From contig DXVA01000227.1 in assembly GCA_019408975.1 (NCBI GenBank), positions 1 through 7,299 of the forward strand: a stretch of 7,299 nucleotides of DNA, in the 5' to 3' direction. Below the pieces are notes generated by a model. The model did no database searches. It was not told the DNA's origin and saw only the letters and a list, made by a program, of their open reading frames with translations. Made by a program: the position numbers and the translations under genes. Positions 1-5,976 of the stretch are shown piece by piece (positions within the stretch are counted from its first letter, which is position 1; every line of letters begins with the position of its first letter). Source of the stretch: Lentisphaeria bacterium. GTDB lineage: Bacteria > Verrucomicrobiota > Lentisphaeria > Victivallales > UBA1829.

Positions 1-579
1 ATTCTGAACAACGGCAATGTATTTGTCCGTTCCACCATCGAGCAGGAATGCCGCCACGTCTGCGGAGCGAAGCTCGTGCGGCATTGCCCGAAAGTTCCGA
101 CTATCGGCAAAGGCGAGTACATCGGTGAATACCGGATTCTGCTGCCGAATGATTATTTCTGCTTCATCGCATTTCTGCTGTCGCTGGCATTTCCTCTGAC
201 GGGATTTTTTCTCGTGCTTACGAACCGGGATATTCTCATCGGCTATTTCAATGACGTGTTCTATTGTTGCGTCAGCACGCTCTGCTTTTACATGTGGAGC
301 GTGGTTCTGGATATTTTCTGCACCTGCCTGAGCCGAATTCCGGCGATTCTCAAGGCTCTGTTTTCCGGCAGACCTCGCAGGGAGCAGAAGTATCTGAAAG
401 CCGTCATCTGGCAGGACGCGGTTCTCGGCTACTACGCGATCTGCATCGGCATGACGCTCTGGTTTCAATATCATCTTTTCGACTTCAAGCAGCTTGGAAT
501 TGTACTGGCATGGTGGACGGGACTCTGCATGTTCTTCCGCTTCCTGCGCTCTTCCGGAAAACAACCAATCAAACCATAG
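1..579 (+). CDS. Membrane protein of unknown function, 5' end outside window
   Basis: The frame is open from the first base, so the gene starts to the left of the window; a GTG at 76 could be an internal start but nothing requires it. The visible 192 residues begin with about 50 polar residues containing three cysteines. Four hydrophobic segments follow, at roughly residues 52-73, 85-107, 140-157 and 163-182. A basic loop (residues 118-138, rich in R and K) separates the second and third and should face the cytoplasm. It is therefore an inner-membrane protein, probably with four helices and a soluble N-terminal part. I do not recognise a family. It ends 11 bases before the AAA+ ATPase gene, whose ribosome-binding site overlaps the intergenic gap, so the two are almost certainly co-transcribed. 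The ATPase may act on or with this protein, but that is inference from position only. It probably belongs to the mobile element bounded by the recombinase downstream. Confidence 0.75.
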   Translation: MLNNGNVFVRSTIEQECRHVCGAKLVRHCPKVPTIGKGEYIGEYRILLPNDYFCFIAFLLSLAFPLTGFFLVLTNRDILIGYFNDVFYCCVSTLCFYMWSVVLDIFCTCLSRIPAILKALFSGRPRREQKYLKAVIWQDAVLGYYAICIGMTLWFQYHLFDFKQLGIVLAWWTGLCMFFRFLRSSGKQPIKP

Positions 580-590
580 TGAGGTAAAAT

Positions 591-1634
591 ATGTTCAAAC
601 CCACAAAAGAAGCAATGCAGTTTCTGGACGGTCTCAAGCCGTATCTGAAATCACGGATCATCGGTCAGGATCATGTAATAGACGCCATTTCTGAGAAACT
701 CCGTTACTGGTATCTGGGAATCAGCAATCCGAACAGGCCGACGGTCTTTTTCTTCCTCGGACCGACCGGAACCGGTAAAACTGAAATCATCCGGGAGACG
801 ATTCATTATCTCTACGGCGATGAAGAGGAGAAGCTCCTGCGGCTGGATATGTCCGAATTCGGCGAAACTGCCGGTGCCGATGTCGGCAAAAAGCTGGTCG
901 GTTATACCGAAAAGGAGCCGGGGCGGCTGTATGATTTTCTGGAGAAGAATACGGAAGGGGCAATCCTCTATGATGAATTTGAAAAAGCGCACAAGGATAT
1001 GGCGAAATACATGCTCCAGCAGATCGACGCCGGGCGTGTCACGCTCTGGAACAACAAGACCTACGATATTTCCCGTTTCCTGCTCTTTTTCACCTCAAAT
1101 GTCGGCGCGGAAATCTTTCAGGGAAACACGCATCTTTCGATGGCGCGCAAAACGGAAGCCGCCTGTCAACGGCTCGTGATGATGTTCAATTCTCCGGAAT
1201 TTGTTGCCCGCTTCGGCAAATTCGGTTACGGGATTTTCGCCTTCAACAGTCTCAAACCGGAACATCTGCGTCAGATCACCCGCAAATTCATTGACGACAA
1301 GCTCCAATATTTCCGGACAATCCGGGAAACACAGCAGGATCGTCCCGGCTTCTTCCTGCCGGAAAACATGAACGTCCTCGGCTACTCACCCGAAGTTGTG
1401 GATTTTGCTCTTTTGCAGACCAATACCACCAAGAACGGCGCCCGCGAGATCCGCGATATTGTCGAACGTATGCTCAATCAGGCATATGATCTTGCACTGG
1501 TTCGTGATCCCAGCGGGAAAAATATGACCGGCTATCTCAATGTCGCCCCCGTTATGGAGAATGAAATTCCCCGTGAAGCCGTTGTCCTGCAGCATGAGAT
1601 ACCCGCGAACTGCACTCGCATTATATCGGATTGA
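591..1634 (+). CDS. Stand-alone AAA+ ATPase, ClpA/ClpB second-ring (AAA_2) type
   Basis: A 347-residue ATPase that matches the D2 module of Clp/Hsp100 unfoldases and lacks the N domain and first ring of full ClpB. Visible landmarks are the entry motif IIGQDHVIDAI (residues 23-33), Walker A GPTGTGKT (57-64), and a pore-loop-like VGYTEKEPG (103-111). Walker B is AILYDEFEKAH, with the D-E pair at 128-129. Sensor 1 is FTSN (167-170), the probable arginine finger is R207 in EFVARFG, and sensor 2 is GAREIRD (R285). All catalytic elements are present, so it should hydrolyse ATP and work as a hexamer. The pore loop is shorter than in ClpB D2, where the usual form is GAPPGYVGYEEGG. No ClpP-docking tripeptide is apparent. 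TGAGGT at 580-585 precedes the ATG. It sits between a membrane protein gene and a small gene in one operon. A remodelling or assembly role for that membrane-linked apparatus is likely but unproven. Confidence 0.88.
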   Translation: MFKPTKEAMQFLDGLKPYLKSRIIGQDHVIDAISEKLRYWYLGISNPNRPTVFFFLGPTGTGKTEIIRETIHYLYGDEEEKLLRLDMSEFGETAGADVGKKLVGYTEKEPGRLYDFLEKNTEGAILYDEFEKAHKDMAKYMLQQIDAGRVTLWNNKTYDISRFLLFFTSNVGAEIFQGNTHLSMARKTEAACQRLVMMFNSPEFVARFGKFGYGIFAFNSLKPEHLRQITRKFIDDKLQYFRTIRETQQDRPGFFLPENMNVLGYSPEVVDFALLQTNTTKNGAREIRDIVERMLNQAYDLALVRDPSGKNMTGYLNVAPVMENEIPREAVVLQHEIPANCTRIISD

Positions 1635-1644
1635 GGAGGTATTT

Positions 1645-1923
1645 ATGGTAAAAATCATTGAACGCATCACGTATCGTGATGATGACACGCTGGAAAATAC
1701 CGACAGGAAAATTGAGATTCCGGGCAGAGTTGTCGGCAGCCAAATGGTTGCCGGTGTCCTGAATATCATGGGATGGCATCTGGTCATGATTGACCGCGAG
1801 CATCTCACCAGCGTTCAAATTGATGGTGAGAACGAAAACGACCTGCTGGAACTGAAAAGGCTGCTGGAAAAAACAACCATGAAAATTGCCATTCAGGTCA
1901 AGTTGAATCTTCCGGATTTCTGA
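1645..1923 (+). CDS. Small hypothetical protein (92 aa)
   Basis: I do not recognise a family. The ATG at 1645 is chosen because a near-perfect ribosome-binding site (GAGGAGGT, 1633-1640) sits four bases upstream and overlaps the stop codon of the ATPase gene; an earlier in-frame ATG at 1540 lies inside the ATPase gene and has no such site. The 92-residue product is soluble with no signal peptide or membrane segment. It has a charged N-terminus (KIIERITYRDDDTLENTDRK), a central hydrophobic stretch (VVGSQMVAGVLNIMGWHLVMI) and an acidic, leucine-rich helix-like part (ENENDLLELKRLLEK) near the C-terminus. The alternating pattern suggests a small alpha/beta fold. It is the last gene of the three-gene operon and is followed by a strong terminator. 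It may be a partner or substrate adaptor of the ATPase, based on neighbourhood alone. Confidence 0.8.
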   Translation: MVKIIERITYRDDDTLENTDRKIEIPGRVVGSQMVAGVLNIMGWHLVMIDREHLTSVQIDGENENDLLELKRLLEKTTMKIAIQVKLNLPDF

Positions 1924-1997
1924 ATTGCAGAAAAAAGATTGCCTTTGAATCAAATTTTTACTGTTCCAGACAACTCTTAACGGCAGGTATTTAGGTT

Positions 1998-2034
1998 AAA
2001 ACTTTCCCGGTCTGTCGATCCGGGAAAGTTTTTT
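1998..2034. terminator. Intrinsic terminator, probably bidirectional
   Basis: AACTTTCCCGG (2000-2010) and CCGGGAAAGTT (2020-2030) form a perfect 11-bp stem with a 9-base loop, extendable to 13 bp by flanking A-T pairs. A T-run (2029-2034) follows on the plus strand and AAAA (1997-2000 region) gives a T-run on the minus strand. It lies between convergent genes, 75 bases after the 92-aa gene and 8 bases before the recombinase stop, so it can end transcripts from both sides. Bases 1924-1997 hold no other signal that I can see. Confidence 0.88.
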
Positions 2035-2041
2035 CCGGCTT

Positions 2042-3721
2042 CTATTGGCTGACAATGCACAAGTTACCAAAATCCGCCAGCTCCGCTTGGGTTCCAGTAA
2101 AATAGGTCACAGTAATTTGTGTATTTTTATCTATGACACACTTCTTCGTTCCTTTATTGAGCAAAGACATTTCCCATTTGGGCATCCAGAGGCGGTTTGT
2201 GGAACGGATACGCGGTAAAGTCACATTCCCATAGAGAGTATTGAACTCCACCCGGTCAGCATAACTCGTTGCGGTAATTTGAGCGTCATTCAACAACCTT
2301 TCATAGATACCTTGCGGGAGATTCTTGTTCGCAAGATCATTGAACTGATCTGCAAGAACATTCTTTTCCAAATCCTGCAGAGTCTCGTCATTCAGGTTGC
2401 TGCTCTTCAAAAGAGTCACTTTTTTCAGTAATTCGCAACGCCTTGCTTTGTTTCGGGTCAGCAGATTGCGCAACTGCTCCTCCGTGGCAAGACCATCCAG
2501 GAACATTTCATGGAGCTGCTCCTCTTTGGTCGCCAGATTTTTCAGTTCCACATCATACTTTGCCAACTCATTTTTATCATTCAAGAGTTCAACAGCTTTT
2601 CTATGCCGCTCAATCAGGGCAATGGACAGCAACGGATAGATGGCATCATAAAGAGCCGGTTCTCCACGCAATCCCGATTCAAAACGGATTCGACTATTCC
2701 GGCAATTGGCATGATTGCGGTCAAGCGTCCGTTTATTGCAGGTATAGTAAATTTTTCCATGTTCCAATAGACATATCAATTTGCTGCCGCATTCTCCGCA
2801 GTAGAGTTTACCGGACAATGGAAGCCAGTGCTTTTTGGCTTTCACATGATAATCGGCCCGTTTGTGTGAAATGATCTTCTGCACTTCCTGCCACTGCTCG
2901 AAAGAGATGAACTCCTGACCGGTAATCTGCACGTTTTTAATCAATTCGCCCTGACTGTTATACTGGTAACCACAATAAATCGGCTGTTTTGCAATGGCAT
3001 AAATGGAGCTTTCATAGAAAAAGATCTCTTTCCCCCAGCGTTCATTGCAATCACGGATGATTGCCCGGTAAGGACGATAGGCGCAGATATTGTCATAGAT
3101 GAAACAGATGATCTCAACCCATTCGGGAAGTACTTCAAGCTTTCCATTGCCAAGATAGCGAATCCCATGCATCTTGGCATCGCTGCAAAGTCTGCCGCTG
3201 TCTTTCTTGATCCGGAAAGCATTGATGCTGTTTTGCCGTTTCTTCTGCAAATCTTCATACAAAATCTGATTTTTGATCAGTGTAATCAACTGTTGATCGA
3301 ATTCACTCAAATCAATCGTTCCGCCCTGAACCTGCAAGACTTTGACATTGTTTTCCTTGAGGTGCTGGTTGATATGACTTTCCAGAAAGCTTCCGTTGAT
3401 CGGACGATACAGCCGCGTCAGCTCATTAACTAATACAAAATCAACTTCGGATAGTTTTTGCAGAACTTGGCAAAGTCCCAAGCGGAAATCCTTTTTGGCA
3501 CTTTGACTGAAAGCCCATTTCATGTATGCCTTGTCCAACCGGGCAATATCTTCTGCGCCAACCGGATAAGTTTCACCGCTGCTGTTCAAATCTTTATAAA
3601 TGCCAATCACTTCAAGTTTTTCTTTTGCCGCCAGTTTCTTACAGTTGGCGATCTGCGCCTCCACCGACTCAGAAAAATCATCCTTCCCGCTGCTTTGCCG
3701 TGCATAGATCAACGCTTTCAT
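2042..3721 (-). CDS. Large serine recombinase / site-specific integrase
   Basis: A 559-residue recombinase of the resolvase/invertase superfamily, the size class of phage and ICE-type serine integrases. The N-terminal catalytic domain (about 1-170) starts ALIYARQSSGKDD, placing the nucleophilic serine at residue 10. The arginine motif NELTRLYRP (99-107) carries R103 and R106 for the active site, and the long helix follows around 140-165. A recombinase domain (about 180-285) precedes a zinc-ribbon with C308, C311, C328 and C340. A coiled-coil-prone segment of K/E/L-rich residues lies at about 372-455, then a C-terminal tail. About 25 extra residues follow NSSGETYPVGAED (46-58), lengthening the catalytic domain relative to the small resolvases. 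GAGGA (plus-strand 3731-3735) sits nine bases ahead of the ATG. The gene looks more AT-rich than the regulator gene at 4891. It reads away from the element end, its start being only about 60 bases from the prepilin junction, which is the usual arrangement for an integrase next to its attachment site. Confidence 0.93.
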   Translation of the reverse strand: MKALIYARQSSGKDDFSESVEAQIANCKKLAAKEKLEVIGIYKDLNSSGETYPVGAEDIARLDKAYMKWAFSQSAKKDFRLGLCQVLQKLSEVDFVLVNELTRLYRPINGSFLESHINQHLKENNVKVLQVQGGTIDLSEFDQQLITLIKNQILYEDLQKKRQNSINAFRIKKDSGRLCSDAKMHGIRYLGNGKLEVLPEWVEIICFIYDNICAYRPYRAIIRDCNERWGKEIFFYESSIYAIAKQPIYCGYQYNSQGELIKNVQITGQEFISFEQWQEVQKIISHKRADYHVKAKKHWLPLSGKLYCGECGSKLICLLEHGKIYYTCNKRTLDRNHANCRNSRIRFESGLRGEPALYDAIYPLLSIALIERHRKAVELLNDKNELAKYDVELKNLATKEEQLHEMFLDGLATEEQLRNLLTRNKARRCELLKKVTLLKSSNLNDETLQDLEKNVLADQFNDLANKNLPQGIYERLLNDAQITATSYADRVEFNTLYGNVTLPRIRSTNRLWMPKWEMSLLNKGTKKCVIDKNTQITVTYFTGTQAELADFGNLCIVSQ

Positions 3722-3740
3722 TGTTTTTGCTCCTCATACT

Positions 3741-3779
3741 ACTTGTTTTAATATACACCATATTGTATATTTAACAAGT
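3741..3779. repeat. Imperfect inverted repeat beside the recombinase gene (possible recombinase or operator site)
   Basis: ACTTGTT (3741-3747) faces AACAAGT (3773-3779), and ATATAC (3751-3756) faces GTATAT (3765-3770). With one offset base the two arms agree over about 15 of 17 positions, centred near 3760. The spacing and the AT-rich centre suit either a dimeric operator or a serine-integrase half-site arrangement. It lies between the recombinase start and the prepilin junction. I cannot decide between operator and attachment-site function from one end of the element. Confidence 0.6.
3750..3777 (-). promoter_or_regulatory. Probable recombinase promoter
   Basis: Read leftward, TTGTTA (plus-strand TAACAA, 3772-3777) and TATATT (plus-strand AATATA, 3750-3755) are separated by 16 bases. 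They match the sigma-70 hexamers at 4/6 and 5/6. The start of transcription would fall near 3743, giving a leader of about 22 bases that contains the ribosome-binding site. Because the promoter lies in a dyad, the recombinase may repress itself by binding here. Confidence 0.55.
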
Positions 3780-3803
3780 AATTATTATCATGATTACCAT
3801 CAT
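3780..3803. other. Element/chromosome junction inside prepilin signal helix (putative att site)
   Basis: Left of this point the sequence is recombinase promoter. From about 3790 it codes for the conserved prepilin helix (ITIIAILAAMLL). The reading frame is closed by a TAA at 3772-3774 just upstream, so the prepilin gene has no room for its own start region. The junction includes a small inverted repeat, ATGAT-TACC-ATCAT (3790-3803). The true crossover cannot be fixed without the other end of the element or an empty site. Integration next to the integrase gene is the established pattern for large serine recombinases; the assignment of this exact site is inference. Confidence 0.6.
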
Positions 3804-4545
3804 AGCGATTCTTGCGGCGATGCTGCTGCCGGCACTGGGCAGGGCGCGGGGAAAGGCAAAGGAGATATCCTGCGTCGGGAATCAGAAACAGCTTTCCATG
3901 CTCGTTGTCAATTACATGGACGAACACAGCCAGTGGCTTCCCCCGTCCCTGAATAAGGCAGCCATTTCAAATGGAGACAGCAACAGCCCATTATTCTGGT
4001 ATAATGCGGCAGGAGCAAACAGGAAATTGATGCTCGGATGCCCCGAAGCCAGGGGAAAAATCATGGATTATGGTTTTGTCCATTACGGCATAGCAACAGA
4101 TCTGTTCGGAAATAAGTATCAGGCTTCGATCAAGCAAAGCCAGATACGCTATCCAAGTGAAACGATTCTGGTGGGAGACAGTTCCACAAAAAATGATCAT
4201 AACGGTTGGAATGAAGCGCCGGATAATGCCCGCGGATTCATGATGACGGCACCCGTCTGGACGACATCTTCAGTCCGCTTCCGTCATGGCGCCAGACAGG
4301 ATTATTTAGGGACATCAGTCATCGGCATGAGTGAAAAGACCTACATTACCATGGTCACAGCACGCGCCTGTGTCGGTTTTGCAGACGGTCATGCATCAGC
4401 AATGGCGGGACGCGAGATTGCGAAGAAATCCGCACATCCCAACCCTTATCCGGGAGTACCCGACCTTAACTGGGCGATTAATACCTATCATTATTGGCAA
4501 ATATCCGCTTACTACTACCAGAACGGCGTAATGCAGAAACGATAA
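3790..4545 (+). CDS. Prepilin-like (type II secretion pseudopilin-like, DUF1559-related) protein, 5'-truncated, probably not functional
   Basis: The 251-residue frame begins MITIIAILAAMLLPALGRARGKA, which is the middle of the prepilin N-terminal helix. The basic leader and the FTLIE peptidase site that should precede it are absent, and an in-frame TAA lies 15 bases upstream of the ATG. There is no ribosome-binding site before 3790, so the ATG is likely a chance start. Downstream the protein is intact and family-like: CVGNQKQ (residues 28-34) matches the usual C-x-x-N-x-x-Q motif, and the C-terminal part has RHG and FADGHA. These correspond to the H-X9-DG prepilin-associated motif, but here about 32 residues separate H from DG. 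The mature protein would be anchored by its N-terminal helix and exported. Without its leader it should not be processed. The cause is most simply insertion of the adjacent element. A 257-residue intact paralogue lies at 5977. Confidence 0.8.
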   Translation: MITIIAILAAMLLPALGRARGKAKEISCVGNQKQLSMLVVNYMDEHSQWLPPSLNKAAISNGDSNSPLFWYNAAGANRKLMLGCPEARGKIMDYGFVHYGIATDLFGNKYQASIKQSQIRYPSETILVGDSSTKNDHNGWNEAPDNARGFMMTAPVWTTSSVRFRHGARQDYLGTSVIGMSEKTYITMVTARACVGFADGHASAMAGREIAKKSAHPNPYPGVPDLNWAINTYHYWQISAYYYQNGVMQKR

Positions 4546-4838
4546 AGCCGGGAGTAATGAGAAATGAGTATGGACAGGGAGCAATGAGCAGGAAGGGCTG
4601 AGCCATACTTTTCTTTGCCGCATACACTTTGCCGTTTCCGGCATATGCTTTCCCTGTTCAATGAACGACCCCGGTGCAAGCATACGCCCTATCGGGGATC
4701 GTCTGCGGCGACCAGCTTGCGCAGCTGGAACGCGGCAGGACTGAAAGTCCTGCACGAAGCTATTTCTGCAATGCAGAGCATCACGGTATCAAACCAATAA
4801 AAAAACTATCTTTTTATTAAAAACTATTTTTCTTCCTC
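4546..4838. other. Gene-free stretch between prepilin fragment and regulator
   Basis: No convincing coding region is seen on either strand. Just after the prepilin stop a 12-base unit recurs, GGGAGTAATGAG (4550-4561) and GGGAGCAATGAG (4577-4588), differing at one base. A short palindrome GTTCA-A-TGAAC lies at 4656-4666, followed by the hairpin cluster at 4667-4753. An AT-rich segment (4796-4838) directly upstream of the -35 box contains AATAAAAA/TTTTTATT as an 8-bp stem and could act as an UP-like element for the promoter. No clear T-tailed terminator for the prepilin fragment is visible. Confidence 0.6.
4667..4753. repeat. Cluster of three short hairpins, REP-like
   Basis: Three stem-loops follow one another. 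CCCCG (4669-4673) pairs with CGGGG (4693-4697), flanked by further pairing with one bulged base. CCAGCT (4712-4717) pairs with AGCTGG (4723-4728) over a 5-base loop. GCAGGACT (4735-4742) pairs perfectly with AGTCCTGC (4746-4753) over GAA. None has a T-tail, so they are not ordinary terminators. Intergenic GC-rich palindromes of this size resemble REP/BIME elements mobilised by Y1 transposases, but copy number elsewhere in the genome is unknown. A structured RNA is the alternative. Confidence 0.5.
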
Positions 4839-4866
4839 TTGACAAATTCCATTTTCCGGTTATAAT
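4839..4866 (+). promoter_or_regulatory. Sigma-70 promoter with consensus hexamers
   Basis: TTGACA (4839-4844) and TATAAT (4861-4866) both match consensus exactly, 16 bases apart, with an AT-rich stretch just upstream. Transcription should start near 4873, leaving a short leader of about 18 bases with the ribosome-binding site AAGGTG (4881-4886). It should be strong unless repressed, which suits an operon headed by its own repressor. Confidence 0.9.
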
Positions 4867-4890
4867 TAATGACAGAACAAAAGGTGAATC

Positions 4891-5964
4891 ATGACTGCGG
4901 AAACCGGATTTGTACCGAAATATCAGAAGATCATCAACGAGCTCCATACGATGCTTGAACAGGGCGTCCTGAAGCCGGGCGACAAACTGCCGTCGCGCGA
5001 AGAACTCGTCGAACGCTACGGCGTCACGCGGGCGACGGTCAACAGGGCGGTGGGCGAACTCCTGCGCGAGGGACTCCTCAAGGCGTCGCAACGCGGCGGG
5101 ACCTTTGTCTCCGACGCACCGGAGATCGAAGAAAAAGCCGCTTTCATCGTTCATATAGAACTGCTTATGACGCATCTCGCGGACTGGAACTCCGCGCTTA
5201 ATTTCTATTCCATGTTCGGGCGGCTCTTTCAGCTCGTGCCCGAGGAAAAACGCCAGATTCTCAACGTGACGGACGTCCGGCGTTCGCCCGAAATCCTCCG
5301 CAGTTACCGGCGGATTCTCTGGAACAACCTCTCGCGCGAGGACTTCGAACGGGCGGTTCAGGTCGTCGGCGACCGCAGCCGTTTCCTGCTTCTGAACCGC
5401 TACTACCCCGATTGCGATTTCGTCTCGATCCATCACCGCCGGGCGGCGTTCGACCTTGCCGACGCATTCCTTTCAAATCTGCCGGAAAATACTCTCGTCG
5501 GGCTCCTCGACATGCCGTTCGTCGAGGAACGCTCCAACCGCTTCGTCTGGACGGAACGGCGCACCGGCTTCATGGACGCATGTGAAAAACACCGCCGTTT
5601 TTTCAGGCTGATCGAGTTCAAGCAGCATAATGAAGCCTATAACCGGGAACAGCTTGCGGAGTTTGATTCGCGCCGCCCCGGAACCTCCCCTGCCCTGCTG
5701 CTCTCCTCCTCAGCGGAGATGACCGGTTCCGTTCTGGCATTCCTGAAAGAGCGCTCTTACAGACTCAACGGCGATTATTTCTACGGCGACTTCGACAACG
5801 AGGAATCCATGCAGCATTACGGAATTGCAGTCCCGACCGTCGTGGAGAACTTCCGTCATGTCGCGGAAGTCGCGTCCGATTATATCTGGGAGACAGGATG
5901 CAGAGTTTTCGTCCCCCACCAGCTCAGGAGTCTGCCGTTCCATGAAAAGAAAAACAACACATAA
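4891..5964 (+). CDS. GntR-family transcriptional regulator with LacI-type effector domain
   Basis: A 357-residue regulator. Residues 9-75 form a GntR winged helix-turn-helix: PKYQKIINELHTML, then GDKLPSREELVERYGVTRAT and the wing GGTFVSD. The rest lacks the FadR, HutC or aminotransferase partner domains and instead fits a LacI/periplasmic-sugar-binding-like effector domain. Landmarks are LLLNRYYPD (166-174), TERRTGF (221-227), GDFDNEES (299-306) and VPTVVENFRHVAEVASDYI (314-332), in the order usual for LacI/AraR-type regulators. It should bind DNA as a dimer and release it on binding a small ligand, probably a sugar; the ligand is not deducible. The start is fixed by AAGGTG just upstream and the consensus promoter at 4839. 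The gene is clearly more GC-rich than its neighbours. It ends 12 bases before the prepilin-like gene, so it likely controls its own operon. Confidence 0.88.
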   Translation: MTAETGFVPKYQKIINELHTMLEQGVLKPGDKLPSREELVERYGVTRATVNRAVGELLREGLLKASQRGGTFVSDAPEIEEKAAFIVHIELLMTHLADWNSALNFYSMFGRLFQLVPEEKRQILNVTDVRRSPEILRSYRRILWNNLSREDFERAVQVVGDRSRFLLLNRYYPDCDFVSIHHRRAAFDLADAFLSNLPENTLVGLLDMPFVEERSNRFVWTERRTGFMDACEKHRRFFRLIEFKQHNEAYNREQLAEFDSRRPGTSPALLLSSSAEMTGSVLAFLKERSYRLNGDYFYGDFDNEESMQHYGIAVPTVVENFRHVAEVASDYIWETGCRVFVPHQLRSLPFHEKKNNT

Positions 5965-5976
5965 GGAGATATTTTT

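Larger units (their letters stand above)
1..3789. mobile_element. Right end of an integrative element (left end outside window)
   Basis: A large serine recombinase lies directly beside a chromosomal gene that is interrupted in its conserved 5' part. That is what the integrase end of an integrated prophage, ICE or island looks like. The three-gene membrane protein/ATPase/small protein operon on the far side of the recombinase terminator is then cargo or element machinery. No phage structural gene, relaxase or conjugation gene is visible here, so the element type is open. The left boundary is not in the window. Confidence 0.5.

Noticed and set aside
1386..1808. 140-codon open frame on the minus strand
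   Set aside because: Antisense to the ATPase C-terminus and the 92-aa gene, which have proper ribosome-binding sites; no family features.
4667..4753. Hairpin cluster as a rho-independent terminator for the prepilin fragment
   Set aside because: No T-run follows any of the stems, and the cluster lies more than 100 bases after the stop codon.
4396..4755. 119-codon minus-strand frame across the gene-free stretch
   Set aside because: Runs through the hairpin cluster and into the prepilin fragment; no start signal and no plausible domain.
4789..5436. 215-codon open frame on the minus strand
   Set aside because: Lies opposite the GntR/LacI regulator, has no clear ribosome-binding site and no recognisable motif; a by-product of the GC-rich codons of the real gene.
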